From: Talaromyces rugulosus
Taxonomy: Eukaryota; Ascomycota; Eurotiomycetes; Eurotiales; Trichocomaceae
Reading direction: 5' to 3'
Assembly: GCF_013368755.1 (NCBI RefSeq)
Contig: NC_049561.1
Location: 3,286,001-3,350,000 of the forward strand
Length of the DNA stretch: 64,000 nt
Both the position numbers and the translations under genes were made by a program. The notes beneath the pieces were generated by a model. The model had not been told where the DNA came from, searched no databases, and saw only the letters and a list, made by a program, of their open reading frames with translations. Shown piece after piece: positions 13,507 to 24,266 of the stretch. How positions within the stretch are numbered: position 1 is the stretch's first letter; each line of letters begins with the position of its first letter.

Positions 13507-14178
13507 CTATTGGCAATCTTCCAGCATCTTGCCAATCAACCCCATTAGGGTTCCATTTTCTAGCGCTGCAGCGACGCGCTCCTTGTCGGCCAACTGCTTG
13601 TTCACCTCGTCGGCAGTGCTGTGGGTTCCCTCTTTGATTCGCACATCGACGCGAAAGCGAGGCGGCAACGACTGCTCCAGCCGGACACGGACACCAAGAC
13701 CGATTACCGTGGCGAGACTGCAGTGCGTTATCGTGGGGGTAATCAGGACCGTTACTGTTCGAAGAGGAGAATCGGGGGCATCGGGCAGAGAATGAGTGAT
13801 TGCAATATCGGGCAGAGAGACCACGGCGAGGGATCCCAGGGAGATGGGATGCTCTGGGTCTGATATCGTTGAGATGAGATCTACATTGACGGGGTTTAGC
13901 GAATGTTATCTTGGTGAAAAAGAATTCTATTTCTTACCGAATATTTCCTGCTCGTCGATGGGCTCTTCTAGTAGATTGCCGTCTTCGTTTTCGGTATCAG
14001 AGGTATCGTAGGAATCGATTGCAAACGGGTCTTTCAGGTCAGTGACAGTCAGGTTGCTACTGAAGATAGTGCCGTCAAGCGCATGCTCAGAGTCTTTCTT
14101 CGCGGCGACTTTTTGCCGCGTGGGAAGGTCGGCGGCACTGAGGATGGTCGGGTTCTCGTTTTGCATTTCCGAAGCCAT
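13507..14178 (-). CDS. cia2: CIA2/MIP18-family Fe-S cluster targeting protein
   Basis: Component of the cytosolic iron-sulfur assembly (CIA) targeting complex with Cia1 and Mms19, which delivers Fe-S clusters to nuclear and cytosolic apoproteins. Exons 14178..13938 and 13880..13507, 204 aa. The N terminus (about 1-75) is low complexity and acidic (SYDTSDTENEDGN). The MIP18/DUF59 domain follows: EQEIFDLISTISDPEHP, then TVLITPTITHCSLATVIGLG with the conserved reactive Cys, then RFRVDVRIKEGTHSTADEVN and a C-terminal KERVAAALEN helix. The junction falls inside IFDLIST, which is contiguous in known members. The start is the only ATG ahead of the acidic region. Confidence 0.93.
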
Positions 14179-15815
14179 GGTGATGGGCGTGAGTGGCGAG
14201 TCGCTAGATGATTATTGTGAAGCGACTATAGGGTGTGATATTAGTATGGTAGCAGTGAGATTTGCCATGACAAAATATCCGTGTAGAGGGGCAGCGGCGG
14301 GGCGACTTAGTAATGGCCGGCTTTAGACTTTTAGTAAGCCCCGTTCCGGGCTTCCTATTTCCTTCACTGCTGCTAGGCAGTGCAAGCTGAGCCTAGTTCA
14401 GGACATTACGATGATCATGCCAGTTGCACTGACTCGGCCAACTTAATACTCGCTAGTGGCTTGTGGAGCAGTCTGTATGGCTGGCTGGCGCTGGCAGATC
14501 CCGGATCACTATGCAGGCTGCGGACTGTTGACTGGCTTTGTTGGCTGACTGCAAGTTTTACTCTCCGAGCTCGTTGGCATTCGTAGAACCATAGGGCTAG
14601 GCTGCGTGTTTCAACTTTCTGTCGACCACTCGTAGGATTTCTGTACTCCGTACTTGTACTCTGCCCACCTCCAGTGATGACCGCGGTGGAGAACACACCA
14701 CACACCCGGAGGATCATGGATATCGATGATCGCCGTAGTTGGTCCAACTTCCCACAGCCTCAGCTCTGTATATTATTAAGTCTGTACTGTAGTGACACCA
14801 CAGCCTTTGATGTATGTACGGGCGCGCGTGGTGCAGATCGCGATTGTGACGGGACGATATCCCGCCCATGCCACATTGGCAATGGATCTGATTGTGCCAT
14901 GGTGCGGTTTTCGGCGTCAAGCGTGCTAGAGATGCAGTGCGACCAGAGCTGTGGGCGGACGAGTGGAGAGGGAGAAGATCTGCTGGACCCTCAGGCTCAG
15001 ACATGTGGTGCGAGCGTGGTTAAGTTGTTTGCCGCTTTCGCCTGAAGCCGCCGTGGGCTCTCGCACCTTCCCCCCCACTTGCCTCTGCCCGTGCGCCTGC
15101 CTCTCTCAAGTTCCTCGACGTCTCTCGACAACCTGCAGACGCAACAACAGCCCAGTCAGTCTCTTGCGGCCCTGCAGACCACTTGGTTCTTTTTCTTCCC
15201 TGCTGGGCATACGAGGGAAATTATCCCCTCCTCCTGGTTTCAGGTTTTCCCTCGCGCCAGGTCATTGGCCCAATTCGCTCTTCCCGGCGCTTGCAAGTCG
15301 CTTTCGCCGCGCGCCGTCGGTCTTTGGTCGAACAGGCTTGCGTTGCGCTCTACAATAACGCATCGCTTTGCCCCAGACGAGCTGGCTCTTGGACATAACA
15401 CAGAGCCTTGTGATACAGAAACACTCCTTCCACGCGCTACCACGAATGCGAGCCCGAAATAACCTGTGTCGCAAGCCGGTTTTGTTGCAGCGCACTTTCT
15501 CTTACCCGGCCGACTGATCTTGCTAGGACGTGATTGCTTGTCCCTCGGATCCGTCGTCCTTTGGGTTTCGCAACTGTACAAAAGGCATTCGGAAAGGACC
15601 ACAGGGTTCAAATCATATATCGCATAGATCGTACTCGGTCGCCTCGGGGCCTGATTCGCTGTGATTGATAATCAGCATACTGTATGATCGTTGTGCGATT
15701 TCATTTTGCGACATAATATACCACCGGGGTACAGGGCCAGCCTCGCACACGCTCGCGACCTGGTCCGTACTTCCATCTTCACACGTCTTGTATTGGATTG
15801 ATTGTACCATTCGCC
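14179..15815. other. Long divergent promoter/5' leader, cia2 / Zn2Cys6 regulator
   Basis: 1637 nt with no supported gene. The right part (about 15000-15815) is CT-rich, like the long leaders common upstream of fungal regulator genes, and holds several short ORFs in all frames with no family features. A long transcribed leader with upstream ORFs is plausible but not shown. Confidence 0.4.
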
Positions 15816-15879
15816 ATGCAAGGATACACCTTCACCCCGCCTTCCGGGCCTCCGCGGGAGGGCCACAGAAGTGAGTTTC

Positions 15880-15910
<31 letters not shown>

Positions 15911-18806
15911 ACCCGCCGCGCAAGACTGACTTGTAACAGACTATGTATTTGTTGACGAACACAACCGGCACAAGCGGCTCAAAGGTATGCCCGGCGTTGA
16001 AATCTTTCTGTCTGTATCGATACTCATATTATCTCCCAGTGATGCGCGCGTGCAACGGCTGCCGGAAACGAAAAATTAAATGTGACGCCGCGACAACCAA
16101 CACATGGCCCTGTTCGGCGTGCTTGAGGCTCAAGTTGGTTTGCGTGCCTCCAACGATCCACCAAGATGGAGACCAAGCAGACCTGGGGCTAGGCTCCGAG
16201 GCAGACTTGGCTGGCTATCCGGATCCTCCACCGCACCCAGAGATGCTGCAGCACGGGATGGTCCAGCCTAATATGATGGGTGGCCATCCGCAAATGCAAG
16301 AACAAATGGCCTCGTACGGGGCATACTCTTCATATGTTCCACAGAACGGCGGCTTGTATGTAGAAGCCCAACCGCCTCAAATTGCCGTTACCCACCATCC
16401 TTTCCAGGATGGCTTCTTTGAAAGCGTCCACCCGCAGCCTCTTGCCACTGCAGATAGCGGTGTCTTCATCGATCCAGAGCAATCAAACCCCGGAGACCTG
16501 AGCGACGCTCTCGGTGAGCTAAAAATCGACGAGACTGGGATTGGTAATATCTAAAACCGTACACCTAAACTACTACTGTCTCTTACTAACTGCACTTTCA
16601 GCACCCTACATTCGACAGCAAAGAAAGGGTCCTGCTGAACCCGAAGCCCCTGTTCAAGAAGAAGGGGATGATGAGCTCCCTCCGCTTAAAACAGGTGCTG
16701 GGTCGACTATACGAATCCCTCCGGAGTTGATGCCCTCAAACGAGGAAGTTGTGAGGTATTTTAAAATATTCTTCTCCGATATCCATCCCTACGTTCCTGT
16801 GGTGCACCGTGTGCACATGTATCAACAATGGCGTAATGATCGCTCTTCAATCTCCCCGTTACTATTGGAAGCTTTATTTGCCTGCGCTGGCCGGATGTCC
16901 GATGATCCAGCGGAAGGAGCTCAATGGCTCGCACTTGCAAATCGTGAGTCTTGTTCCAATATTCTCTCAACTAGATGTTGAAGTCTAATTAAATCATTGT
17001 CTAGGGCACGAATCCAGCTTTATGGATGTCCCGCGGCTGAGCACCATTCAAGCATTGCTCTTGCTGCTGAAAGCGCGGGAATCAAATCCCAAGAAAGGGT
17101 ACTATTATCGGTCCTGGCAAACTGTGAAGACGGCTATTTCCATGGCTAAAGACCTTGAAATCCACGAGCACTATAGCGATCACCAAGAAGGAATTCCCTG
17201 CGGCCTTGAACCTATTGAATGTCTCATCCAAACGAGAATCTGGCAGACTCTTTTAGTTGTGGAAGTAATGGTTGGAGGCCCCCAAGGTTTGTGGAACTCT
17301 TTCTGCTGATCATTTCAGTTTCTAATTCCTTTTACCTAGGCCGATCAGATTATGAAGTAGACCCCGACACAGTCGATATGCGACCAAAGCTGGACGTTGC
17401 CCACTTGGATCAATTTGAAGTGGATCGTTCTCGACAATACTCGTTCTTTGTCAAAAACGCATATCATATTCGCGTCTACACAGAACTTTACCACAAGATC
17501 AAGAAGCAGAAGGATTGGGCGGCCGATCCGCGGTTCACTCAAAGCAACCCCCTGTTCGCTGAATGGTACCAAAGTTTGCCTCAAGACCTTCAGGTTACCT
17601 ATCCCGAAGATGGATCACCGCCATGGTTGCCGTCGCATTTTGTGGGAAATATGCATAGTCATTACCATCTGGCTATCATCATGCTTCACCGGCCACAGTT
17701 ACTGGCGTCCCAAACTTTCGCAGCTGGAGGCGGCTGGAGAACACACATGAGCTTGTGTTACTCCTCTGCAAAGTGTTTGTGTCGCTTGCAGGAAGCTATT
17801 ATTTCTCGTTTTGGGCTACAGGCACTGCGATTTATGCAGCGAGGCATCAACTTCACCGTTTATGCTATTCTGACATGCACTATGCTTCACTTGGTAGGTT
17901 CATTTGGTAACTGCATGGGAGTTCCCAGCTTACGCCTTTAGGTTGCGATTACATCTCCTGACCCGGAATTCCACACCGACGCACGGGATTTCTTTACTCG
18001 ACATATGCGCATTCTAGAGCAACTTTCTACAACTTGGCCACTTCCTGAGATCAAGGCTCAAATAGACACGCTAAGGCTGGCCTTTTCTGCTGATACGAGT
18101 CGCGCGTTCGAGCTTAAACCAACTTTTCCATATGGCAGTCCATCCGAGGGATACCAACCCAGTCCTCCAGCACTAGGAGAGGCGCAGTATACCCAGTTTA
18201 GCCAGACCCAAGGTGGGAGCCCTCACCGATTGGTCTATAATGTCCACCCGATAACACCGCCAATTTCAACAGGTGCCGAGGATTCGAAGCCCGAATCTCC
18301 TCAATTGGCTAATATGGGCATGCTACAACATCACCACCACCACCACCACCACCATCATCATCCAGGAGCAACGAATCAAGGCTTGGGGGTTCCATTGGTA
18401 GACGAGAACGCCTGGGACCCTACTCGAATCATGACGTAAGATAAACGCCCGATGTATTTCTATTTATATACTAACATTTGTCTACAGTTCGTGGGATTTA
18501 GCCTTCAATCCTCCCAGTGTTGCTTCTACCTCACCACACACGGCGTACACTAACCCAAGCCCAACCATGGCCGAGACTGTTACGACCCAATATCCAATGC
18601 AATACCACGACAAGATGGTTCCCATGGACCCCCAACAACACGCGGTACCTCAACAACAACAGCCGTACAACCCCCAGCCTATGATGACAGCACGAGACTG
18701 GCAGCAAAACGTGGCGAGCGTTTTTGATCCGCATGGGGTGAAGCGTAGACTTCACCACCTCTCTACGGATCTTTCAAACAACAACGCTGTTAAACGAGCA
18801 AGATAG
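15816..18806 (+). CDS. Zn2Cys6 fungal-specific transcription factor
   Basis: Nuclear sequence-specific regulator; target genes unknown. Eight exons: 15816..15870, 15940..15984, 16040..16543, 16602..16943, 17005..17286, 17340..17893, 17942..18435, 18488..18806; all phases close to 864 aa. The extreme N terminus is GYTFTPPSGPP. Two short exons encode NYVFVDEHNRHKRLKV, placed directly before the binuclear cluster at about C38-C68 with spacing CX2CX6CX9CX2CX6C (MRACNGCRKRKIKC, WPCSAC). The fungal_trans middle homology region lies at about 240-480 (VVRYFKIFFSDIHPYVPVVH, SWQTVKTAISMAKDLEIH). The C-terminal part is Pro/Gln-rich, with an 11-residue His run near 18330-18362 and a basic VKRRLHHLS / AVKRAR end. 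The first intron carries an AT dinucleotide run. I recognise the architecture as widely conserved in Pezizomycotina but cannot assign a named gene. Confidence 0.9.
15883..15910. repeat. (TA)n microsatellite in intron 1
   Basis: About 13-14 TA dinucleotide units lie between the donor (15871) and acceptor (15939) of the regulator's first intron. Such runs are prone to length change. Confidence 0.9.
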
Positions 18807-19384
18807 CTCAATACATTACCAACACCTTGTATATGAAAAAAAAAAAAGCTTTTCCACTGAATGAAGCATTTACGGAAATGGCGTACGATTGCATTATTTA
18901 GCGAAGGAAACGGGAGGGTTGTTTATTTGAATTTTGAAATTTGAAATTTTTTCATTTCATTTGATTTCTTTGGAACCTGATCCAAGATTTGTTCAAACTG
19001 TGCCTTGATATCTGCTTTGGAAGTGGAAATGCGGCATGTACACTAAGTGTATATTTTGGATATATGTTGAATTGATACCCATGGGGCGACAGACGGTGTA
19101 AAATATCACGATTGTCGAATATTTGCTTTCAATGTTTCAACAATTTTTCAATTCTTCAATGTTTGTTGGGTCGAGATTTGGCCTCTTGTATATGAAAACC
19201 GGCCGAAGATGTGAAAGCCGAGCGGGCCTTGTAGAAAGGTTGTTTTGTTTTCAGCATGTATCTGTAGGAATTATGATTGCAAAACTTTTGCGTTGACCCA
19301 TTGGCTCTCTAGCAGGATTCGTGAAATTGGTTTGAAATGCATAATGAAATGATCGATATGCGAAATAGCCACGGCTCTTCTCTC
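18807..19384. other. 3' flanks between two convergent genes
   Basis: 3' region shared by the Zn2Cys6 gene (+) and CDC26 (-). It holds an A-run at about 18836-18847 and short TTTGAAATT-type direct repeats at about 18930-18960, with AT-rich sequence. No gene is seen. Confidence 0.4.
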
Positions 19385-19645
19385 TCATGTTCGCCGACTC
19401 ACACCAATTCGTTCGTCTCGAGTCCGCACAATCTTCGCCTTATCGCCTGGAAGTGGCTTCAGCTCATCATTCGGATCGTAATTCTTGCCCGTAAACGCCG
19501 ATGACTCGGATTCGGCGGACTGATTGTTGGCGGCGGCTGCTTGTTTTGCCTGGTCTATGATGGTTTGCTGGCGTAGGCGTTCTTCTTCAAAGGAGATCAG
19601 GTCTTCGGGGGTGATTGTTATGGCGGTGGGTTTTCGGCGGAGCAT
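19385..19645 (-). CDS. cdc26: Anaphase-promoting complex subunit CDC26
   Basis: Small APC/C subunit that stabilises the TPR protein Cdc16/Apc6. 86 aa. The first residues MLRRKPTAITITPEDL match the hallmark CDC26 N terminus (MLRRKPT), which inserts in the Cdc16 TPR groove. A helix with FEEERLRQQTIIDQAKQ follows, then an Ala/Ser-rich linker and a C-terminal RTRDERIGVSRRT containing the conserved ERIG motif. A GTGAGT donor-like site sits right after the ERIG codons, so the true C terminus could use a small extra exon downstream (below 19385). The ATG is clear. It is convergent with the regulator gene. Confidence 0.85.
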   Translation of the reverse strand: MLRRKPTAITITPEDLISFEEERLRQQTIIDQAKQAAAANNQSAESESSAFTGKNYDPNDELKPLPGDKAKIVRTRDERIGVSRRT

Positions 19646-19967
19646 TTTGGGTGTGTTGTCTTGGAGTTTTGGACCAATATGCTAGAGCAAGTGCCAGAGT
19701 CAAGTTGGCGAGAGGAGTAAATAATATTGAATGTTTCAATGATGGCGGGAATGCACGTGACCACTAACCAGCGGTTAGACATTTTCGGGGTTGCCGACCT
19801 AAATTTCCGGTTTGCCTACCTCCCTTCATTGCAAGGCACGGCCATGACAAGCCTGCTCGCAGCTTCTGGGTTCATCAGGTCAGTGAAACCACTAAATTTC
19901 CTAATTCTATTGCATTATATCTAATTGAAAACCATGGTTATTAGTTTCGTGCAGTAGTTGATACACA
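19646..19967. other. Divergent promoter, cdc26 / mitochondrial protein gene
   Basis: 322 nt between divergent starts. A short ORF at 19727-19924 has no family features. Nothing else is seen. Confidence 0.4.
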
Positions 19968-21032
19968 ATGGCTCCCACGGGACACCTTCTACCTCTCCGG
20001 ACTGCGCGTCCGCAGACGTGCATGAAAGCTTTCAATGCATCTGCGCCGTTGCGTCGCTCTTTTGCAACAGGTCCTTCGGATGGCCAGCCTCCGCAGAGAC
20101 CTAGCTCGACCACGCCGAATCGGCCACAACGGGAACAACAGCAGCAACAATTCCGTCCCCGTCCGGTAGATGCCAGATCGCTCGCAGCTCCTCGCAGTGG
20201 AGATGGCCAAGTCAAAATTCTACGGACACCTAACCTGCGACTCAGAGGTGCGCAATTCGGAAAAAACGGCAGGCCTCCGGGAGGACCGCCGGGAGCTGGG
20301 GGGTTTAGACGGTCTGGCTACAACAATAACAACAACTTCAACAATAACAACAACAAAGGCGGCAATAAAGGTCGCGGAGGAAAAAAGCCGCGTGATAAAA
20401 ATGCTCGAAAACGCCAACAAGGAGAGGAAGCCGGTGAAGATGTCAGGGCCGCAGAGATTGAGGAGATTTTCAACGAACAAAAGGCAAAGGAGCTGCAGGT
20501 TGCTACTCGCTACACACCTGTGCAATACGACGTCTCCAAACTGCAGGAGACCTGGCCATCTCTGCCAATCGGAACAACGGCGCAAGCCGGGTCTGTTTTG
20601 GAGAAATTGAACTTTTTGAGTCGCCGATTTCCCAATGGATACGAGCCACCTCACGAGCTTGCCAAACGGCTATTCGACGGCGAGCGTGTCATTTTCCGCA
20701 GTGACGAGGAGAAAAAGGCAGCGATTGAAGAATTCAATAAACTTGCTCATAAGCGAGCTGATAGGCTCACTCAACGCAAGGGCGAAGTGGTTGAACCTGA
20801 AGCCGCCGGATTTACTTCTACCAGCAAAGAAGACCAGAGCGCCTTTGTCGGCCAGTTGGTTCAAGGAAAGTATGCGACACAGCAGAACCAAAGCAACCCT
20901 GTGTTGGGGGAGATTGAGAGACAGCTTTTCAACAACGAGACTTATCGTACTGCCGGAAAACAGTCTGGGTTTATGGCGAAGATGGAGTCGCTGATTGCTT
21001 CGGCACAGCCTGCGAAACGAATAGCGAAATAG
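19968..21032 (+). CDS. Basic, probably mitochondrial protein; possible mitoribosomal subunit
   Basis: Intronless, 354 aa. The N terminus is rich in Arg, Ala, Ser and hydroxylated residues with no acids (LLPLRTARPQT, APLRRSFATGPSD) and looks like a mitochondrial presequence with a cleavage-like RRSFAT. A Gln/Pro/Arg-rich linker follows, then an Asn/Gly/Lys-rich low-complexity part (GYNNNNNFNNNNNKGG, then GRGGKKPRDKNARKRQQ). The C-terminal half is helical and conserved-looking: LEKLNFLSRRFPNGYEPP, LAKRLFDGERVIFRSDEEKK, then VLGEIERQLFNNETYRT. Size and composition would suit a fungal small-subunit mitoribosomal protein of the mS46/Rsm28 kind, but that is inference from length and character, not a recognised motif. 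Confidence 0.75.
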   Translation: MAPTGHLLPLRTARPQTCMKAFNASAPLRRSFATGPSDGQPPQRPSSTTPNRPQREQQQQQFRPRPVDARSLAAPRSGDGQVKILRTPNLRLRGAQFGKNGRPPGGPPGAGGFRRSGYNNNNNFNNNNNKGGNKGRGGKKPRDKNARKRQQGEEAGEDVRAAEIEEIFNEQKAKELQVATRYTPVQYDVSKLQETWPSLPIGTTAQAGSVLEKLNFLSRRFPNGYEPPHELAKRLFDGERVIFRSDEEKKAAIEEFNKLAHKRADRLTQRKGEVVEPEAAGFTSTSKEDQSAFVGQLVQGKYATQQNQSNPVLGEIERQLFNNETYRTAGKQSGFMAKMESLIASAQPAKRIAK

Positions 21033-21174
21033 ATGGATGGGCTACCAAGTTCTTTTTTTGTTTGTTTCATATGTCACCATGTATTAAATCACTTTTCTGT
21101 ACTATACATATACTTCGGAATTCTTTTGTTTCAAGTGTACAATGTCGAACCAATTCAAGTAGACAATTCAGTTA

Positions 21175-22150
21175 TCAAGCCTGCTCAAGACCCTTCCTCG
21201 CAGTCTCAAACACATCCTTGATATCCTTCTGAGCCTTTTCGACAACCTTTTCCATTTGATCATGGGCCTTGCGGACATCGTCTGGACGCGCCTCTTTTTT
21301 CTTTTGCATGTCTTGCAATCGTTTGTGTATACTGGCGCGCGAATTCTTCACGGAATTGGCTGCCTTTTCCATAGCTGTCTTGCCCGTTTTCACTGCCTGG
21401 TCTCGAGATTCCTTTGTAGGCGGAGGGATGGGCACGTTCAATTGCAGAGCATTGTGTGCGTCGGGCTGCGGCGTTAATGACAGGTTGGAGGCGATGATTG
21501 CTGAGTTGACTGACTTGACGAGCTGCAACGGGGTTAGTATTCGACAGGAAAAATATGGATATAATAAATATGTCGCTCACCTCTTCATCGCCCACGATTA
21601 TCGCAACAGATCGTCCGCCCTTGGGTACCACCTGCGCCAGCTCCCCAAGCTTGACCGTCTCATTACTGTTCTTATCCACGCTGACGCGAAGATTCTCGAT
21701 AACTTCTGGGTTCAGTCGCCCGCCCGACCGCAATTTTTGTAAATCATCCTTTAATCGCGCAAGAGCATCTGAGATTCCGTCGTGCAGTTGCGTCAGATCA
21801 AAAGGGTCGGGTGCCACCGCAGAAGAAGAATCGCTTCCTGCGCCACCGCTATTCTTTGCGTCTGGTTCGGCGGCGGCTTCGTCGTTCTTTTGTTTGTTTT
21901 TGTCTTTCTTTTTGCTGAGCGATGCGGAGGAGGAGAATTGTTGTTGGCACTGCGTCGCTGGCTTGGGGATAGTAGTAATAATGATCCGGGGAGGATTCGT
22001 TGCGCGGGTGTGAAAGAAGGCAGGCAACGACGACGGCGCAATGGAGCTTGCGCGAATAAATCGAGAGGTCGGAGAGATTGTGTTTATTGAGAGCGCGGAT
22101 TTGCGGATGATTCTGGTAAGAGATCCATGGTGCATGGCATGGGCTGACAT
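21175..22150 (-). CDS. rrf1: Mitochondrial ribosome recycling factor
   Basis: Splits post-termination mitoribosomes. Exons 22150..21581 and 21522..21175, 305 aa. The first about 75 residues are a Ser/Arg/Thr-rich mitochondrial targeting region, followed by a Lys/Asp/Ser-rich linker. The RRF domain occupies about 110-305: DGISDALARLKDDLQKLRSG, the core NPEVIENLRVSVD, KLGELAQVVPKGGRS, then after the junction LVKSVNSAIIASNLSLTPQP, LNVPIPPPTKESRDQ and the long C-terminal helices (RKAHDQMEKVVEKAQKDI). The junction EE/LVKSV is phase 0 and matches the family layout. The linker insert before the domain is longer than in bacteria, as is usual for fungi. Divergent from the 130-aa gene at 22571. Confidence 0.94.
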
Positions 22151-22570
22151 TTTGAGAGCTGTTAGAAGGGTGGATGGAGGTGGAAAGATGAATTATTTTT
22201 ATACGTCGACAGCTAAAGTATGAGGGATTCCTCCGGTGACGACGTTGGTTGAAGTCCTAGTGCGTCAATTACAATTATTATTATTATTAATAATATTTTT
22301 TTTTAAAAATATATATAGTAATTAATTACATAGATAGTATTAAATTATGTAACGACAAAAAGTGTTGTAGTTGTAGTAAGACAGTACGGTGTCTTAGTCT
22401 TTGATCGCACCAACCGAACTTAGTAACATGTTTTCGATCCTGCCTTTTTCTCTTTTCATTCAACATTCGCCCTGTCGCGATCTCAACTCGACACCACAAC
22501 CTCGCTGGCAGCAATAAAACCATATCCCATTTCTACCTCTCTCGAATAAAGCTGCAGCAGCATTTCCAAC
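22151..22570. other. Divergent promoter with AT-only tract
   Basis: 420 nt between divergent starts. An almost pure A/T stretch at about 22270-22350 (ATT repeats, T-run, A-run, TATATA) is the main feature. No gene is seen. Confidence 0.5.
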
Positions 22571-23130
22571 ATGGCCGAAACCAGCGCAAAAAAAAAACAG
22601 GCCAACAAAGACCGCAACGCAGCAACAGCACCTCCAAAACCCGCTGCGATCCACGAACTCTTCGCCAATAGCGAAGATCTTCAGAGCTGCAGCTGGCCAC
22701 AGCTCATGGAAATGTTTTCAGGCGCGCTCAGAGAGCACGAGCAACTCGATCATGATCTGCAAGGGCAGGCTGCCGACTTGCTCAAGGTGCGGAATTGTTG
22801 TTGATGCGGTCAAAGGATTGACAATGAGCTGATTGATGGGCTGCTTCAGGTTTTTGTTACGTGGTCCGAGGTGACTATTTCTCGGGATGAGGATCGTTCG
22901 TTCAAGAGGTATGTGTCTTTAATTATTTTTATTCTCTTTATGGAATTAGCTGACCTTGCTAGATTCCAGACTCGCATGCAATATGTACAAAACACCGAAC
23001 AGGAACTAGCAGAGAAGAAAAAGCATTGTAAGACACCCGCATTTACCCTCTCCGAATGCGTATTTTGACAGTCATAGATGCAAATGTCGTCAAGGCCTTT
23101 GAGAGCGCATTAGCTCTCTTGAACAAGTGA
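22571..23130 (+). CDS. Conserved-looking 130-aa helical protein, unknown
   Basis: Four small exons: 22571..22786, 22850..22908, 22963..23027, 23078..23130; phases close to 130 aa. All introns have good donors (GTGCGG, GTATGT, GTAAGA) and YAG acceptors, which supports a real gene. The N terminus is Lys/Ala-rich (KKKQANKDRN, PPKPAAIHELF). The rest is predicted helix: SWPQLMEMFSGALREHEQLD, LLKVFVTWSEV, RDEDRSFKRFQTRMQYVQ, ELAEKKKHYANVV and KAFESALALLNK. The KRFQTRMQYVQ to KKKHYANVV part looks like a coiled coil. I do not recognise a family; a small kinetochore- or mediator-like subunit is possible, but no motif proves it. It is followed within 80 nt by the B-box gene in the same direction. Confidence 0.72.
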
Positions 23131-23205
23131 AGCTTGTGTGGGGCAGAATGCGGGACTTGATCGATTCCTCTCCAACATCAACCTCTCGACAATCTCAACA
23201 TCATC

Positions 23206-24163
23206 ATGGCCGATGATGCAGCTGCAGCAGACGAGCGCCTCTTGCAAAGGCTGAATGCGCTCAAGCCGTCGACAGTGCGGCTTCAACGTGAGAGGTATAT
23301 AGACCACGTGCTACGCTCGTTGCAAACCTGTCGTCTGATACACAGCGCCCAGGAAACCGCTCGACTTTGATACTCAGTCCCCAGGGCTATTCACGTCACC
23401 TGGTGTTGATCCCTCATTGTACGGAAGCCTTGACGGCGCTTCGGGAAATTATACAGAAGAAGAAGAAGGGATAACTCCTGAGACGCTTTTTGATGGCGAT
23501 GCTATTGATGATCTCATTGCCAGCCTCGACCAGCCGCACGATTTGACGCTCCAACCGTCAAATGATGGTGCTGATGATCAGGTCCGGAGTCTTTTGACTG
23601 ACGCAAATGAATTTGTCAAAGATACGGGTGGAAATGGGTTTACAAAAGATGTTTCTCACCATGAAACTAAAATCCAGAAGGATGATTGTATAAAACTTCC
23701 CACACAGAATGACGACGACAACTCCTCAAGCGACGAGGAAAAAGACGAGGCTGAAGCAGCGAGATACTTAGAAAGCATTTTGGATGAGCTCAATGTACAA
23801 CATCTCAGCAATCCGCAAAAACAGGATCTTCCCATCCAAGAGCCAGAACCACACAGTCCCGACAACAACAATAACAAAGACGACCAGGATGTCGACGACG
23901 CACTGGCACAGAAATTCGCTGCTCTCTCTCTCCCATCTGTTCCAGCAGACTTGCCCGGAACCAAAAAAGATCGCGCGGAAGAGAGAAGAATACAGACAGA
24001 GTTTTGCTGTGTCTGCTATGATACCGCGACAACAAAGTGCCTAGATTGTGAAGGAAACCAATTCTTTTGCGCTCGCTGCTGGAAAGAAATGCATATTGGT
24101 GAGGAGACAGTCTGGGCTGATCAACCACATAAAAGTGTCAAATATGAACCGTCGTCCAATTGA
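23206..24163 (+). CDS. ANCHR/ZFYVE19-like protein with C-terminal B-box zinc finger
   Basis: Exons 23206..23287 and 23346..24163, 299 aa; the donor GTGAGA at 23288 gives QPPRKPLDFD across the junction and is the only site that keeps phase. The N terminus reads ADERLLQRLNALKPSTV, the motif shared by abscission/NoCut checkpoint regulators (ANCHR, ZFYVE19). The middle is acidic and Asp/Asn-rich with EAARYLESILDELNVQH and DDALAQKFAALSLPSVP, resembling the MIT-interacting motifs of ANCHR. The C terminus (248-299) is a compact zinc-binding module: CCVCYDTATTKCLDCEGNQ, FFCARCWKEMH, then HKSVKY. There is no FYVE finger. By family it may act in ESCRT-III/Vps4 control of cytokinesis; that is inference. 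Confidence 0.85.
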
Positions 24164-24266
24164 TGACTTTTGACTTTTACTAAATCTTCATATCTCATTA
24201 CACTCAAGCAGGGAAGAAGAAAATTAGATACCATTCTCAATATTTTGATTAACTAAACACATAGTC

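Noticed and set aside
21260..22150. Single 296-codon ORF as the full ribosome recycling factor
   Set aside because: The second half of that frame runs through an intron and then out of frame; the spliced model restores the conserved RRF C terminus.
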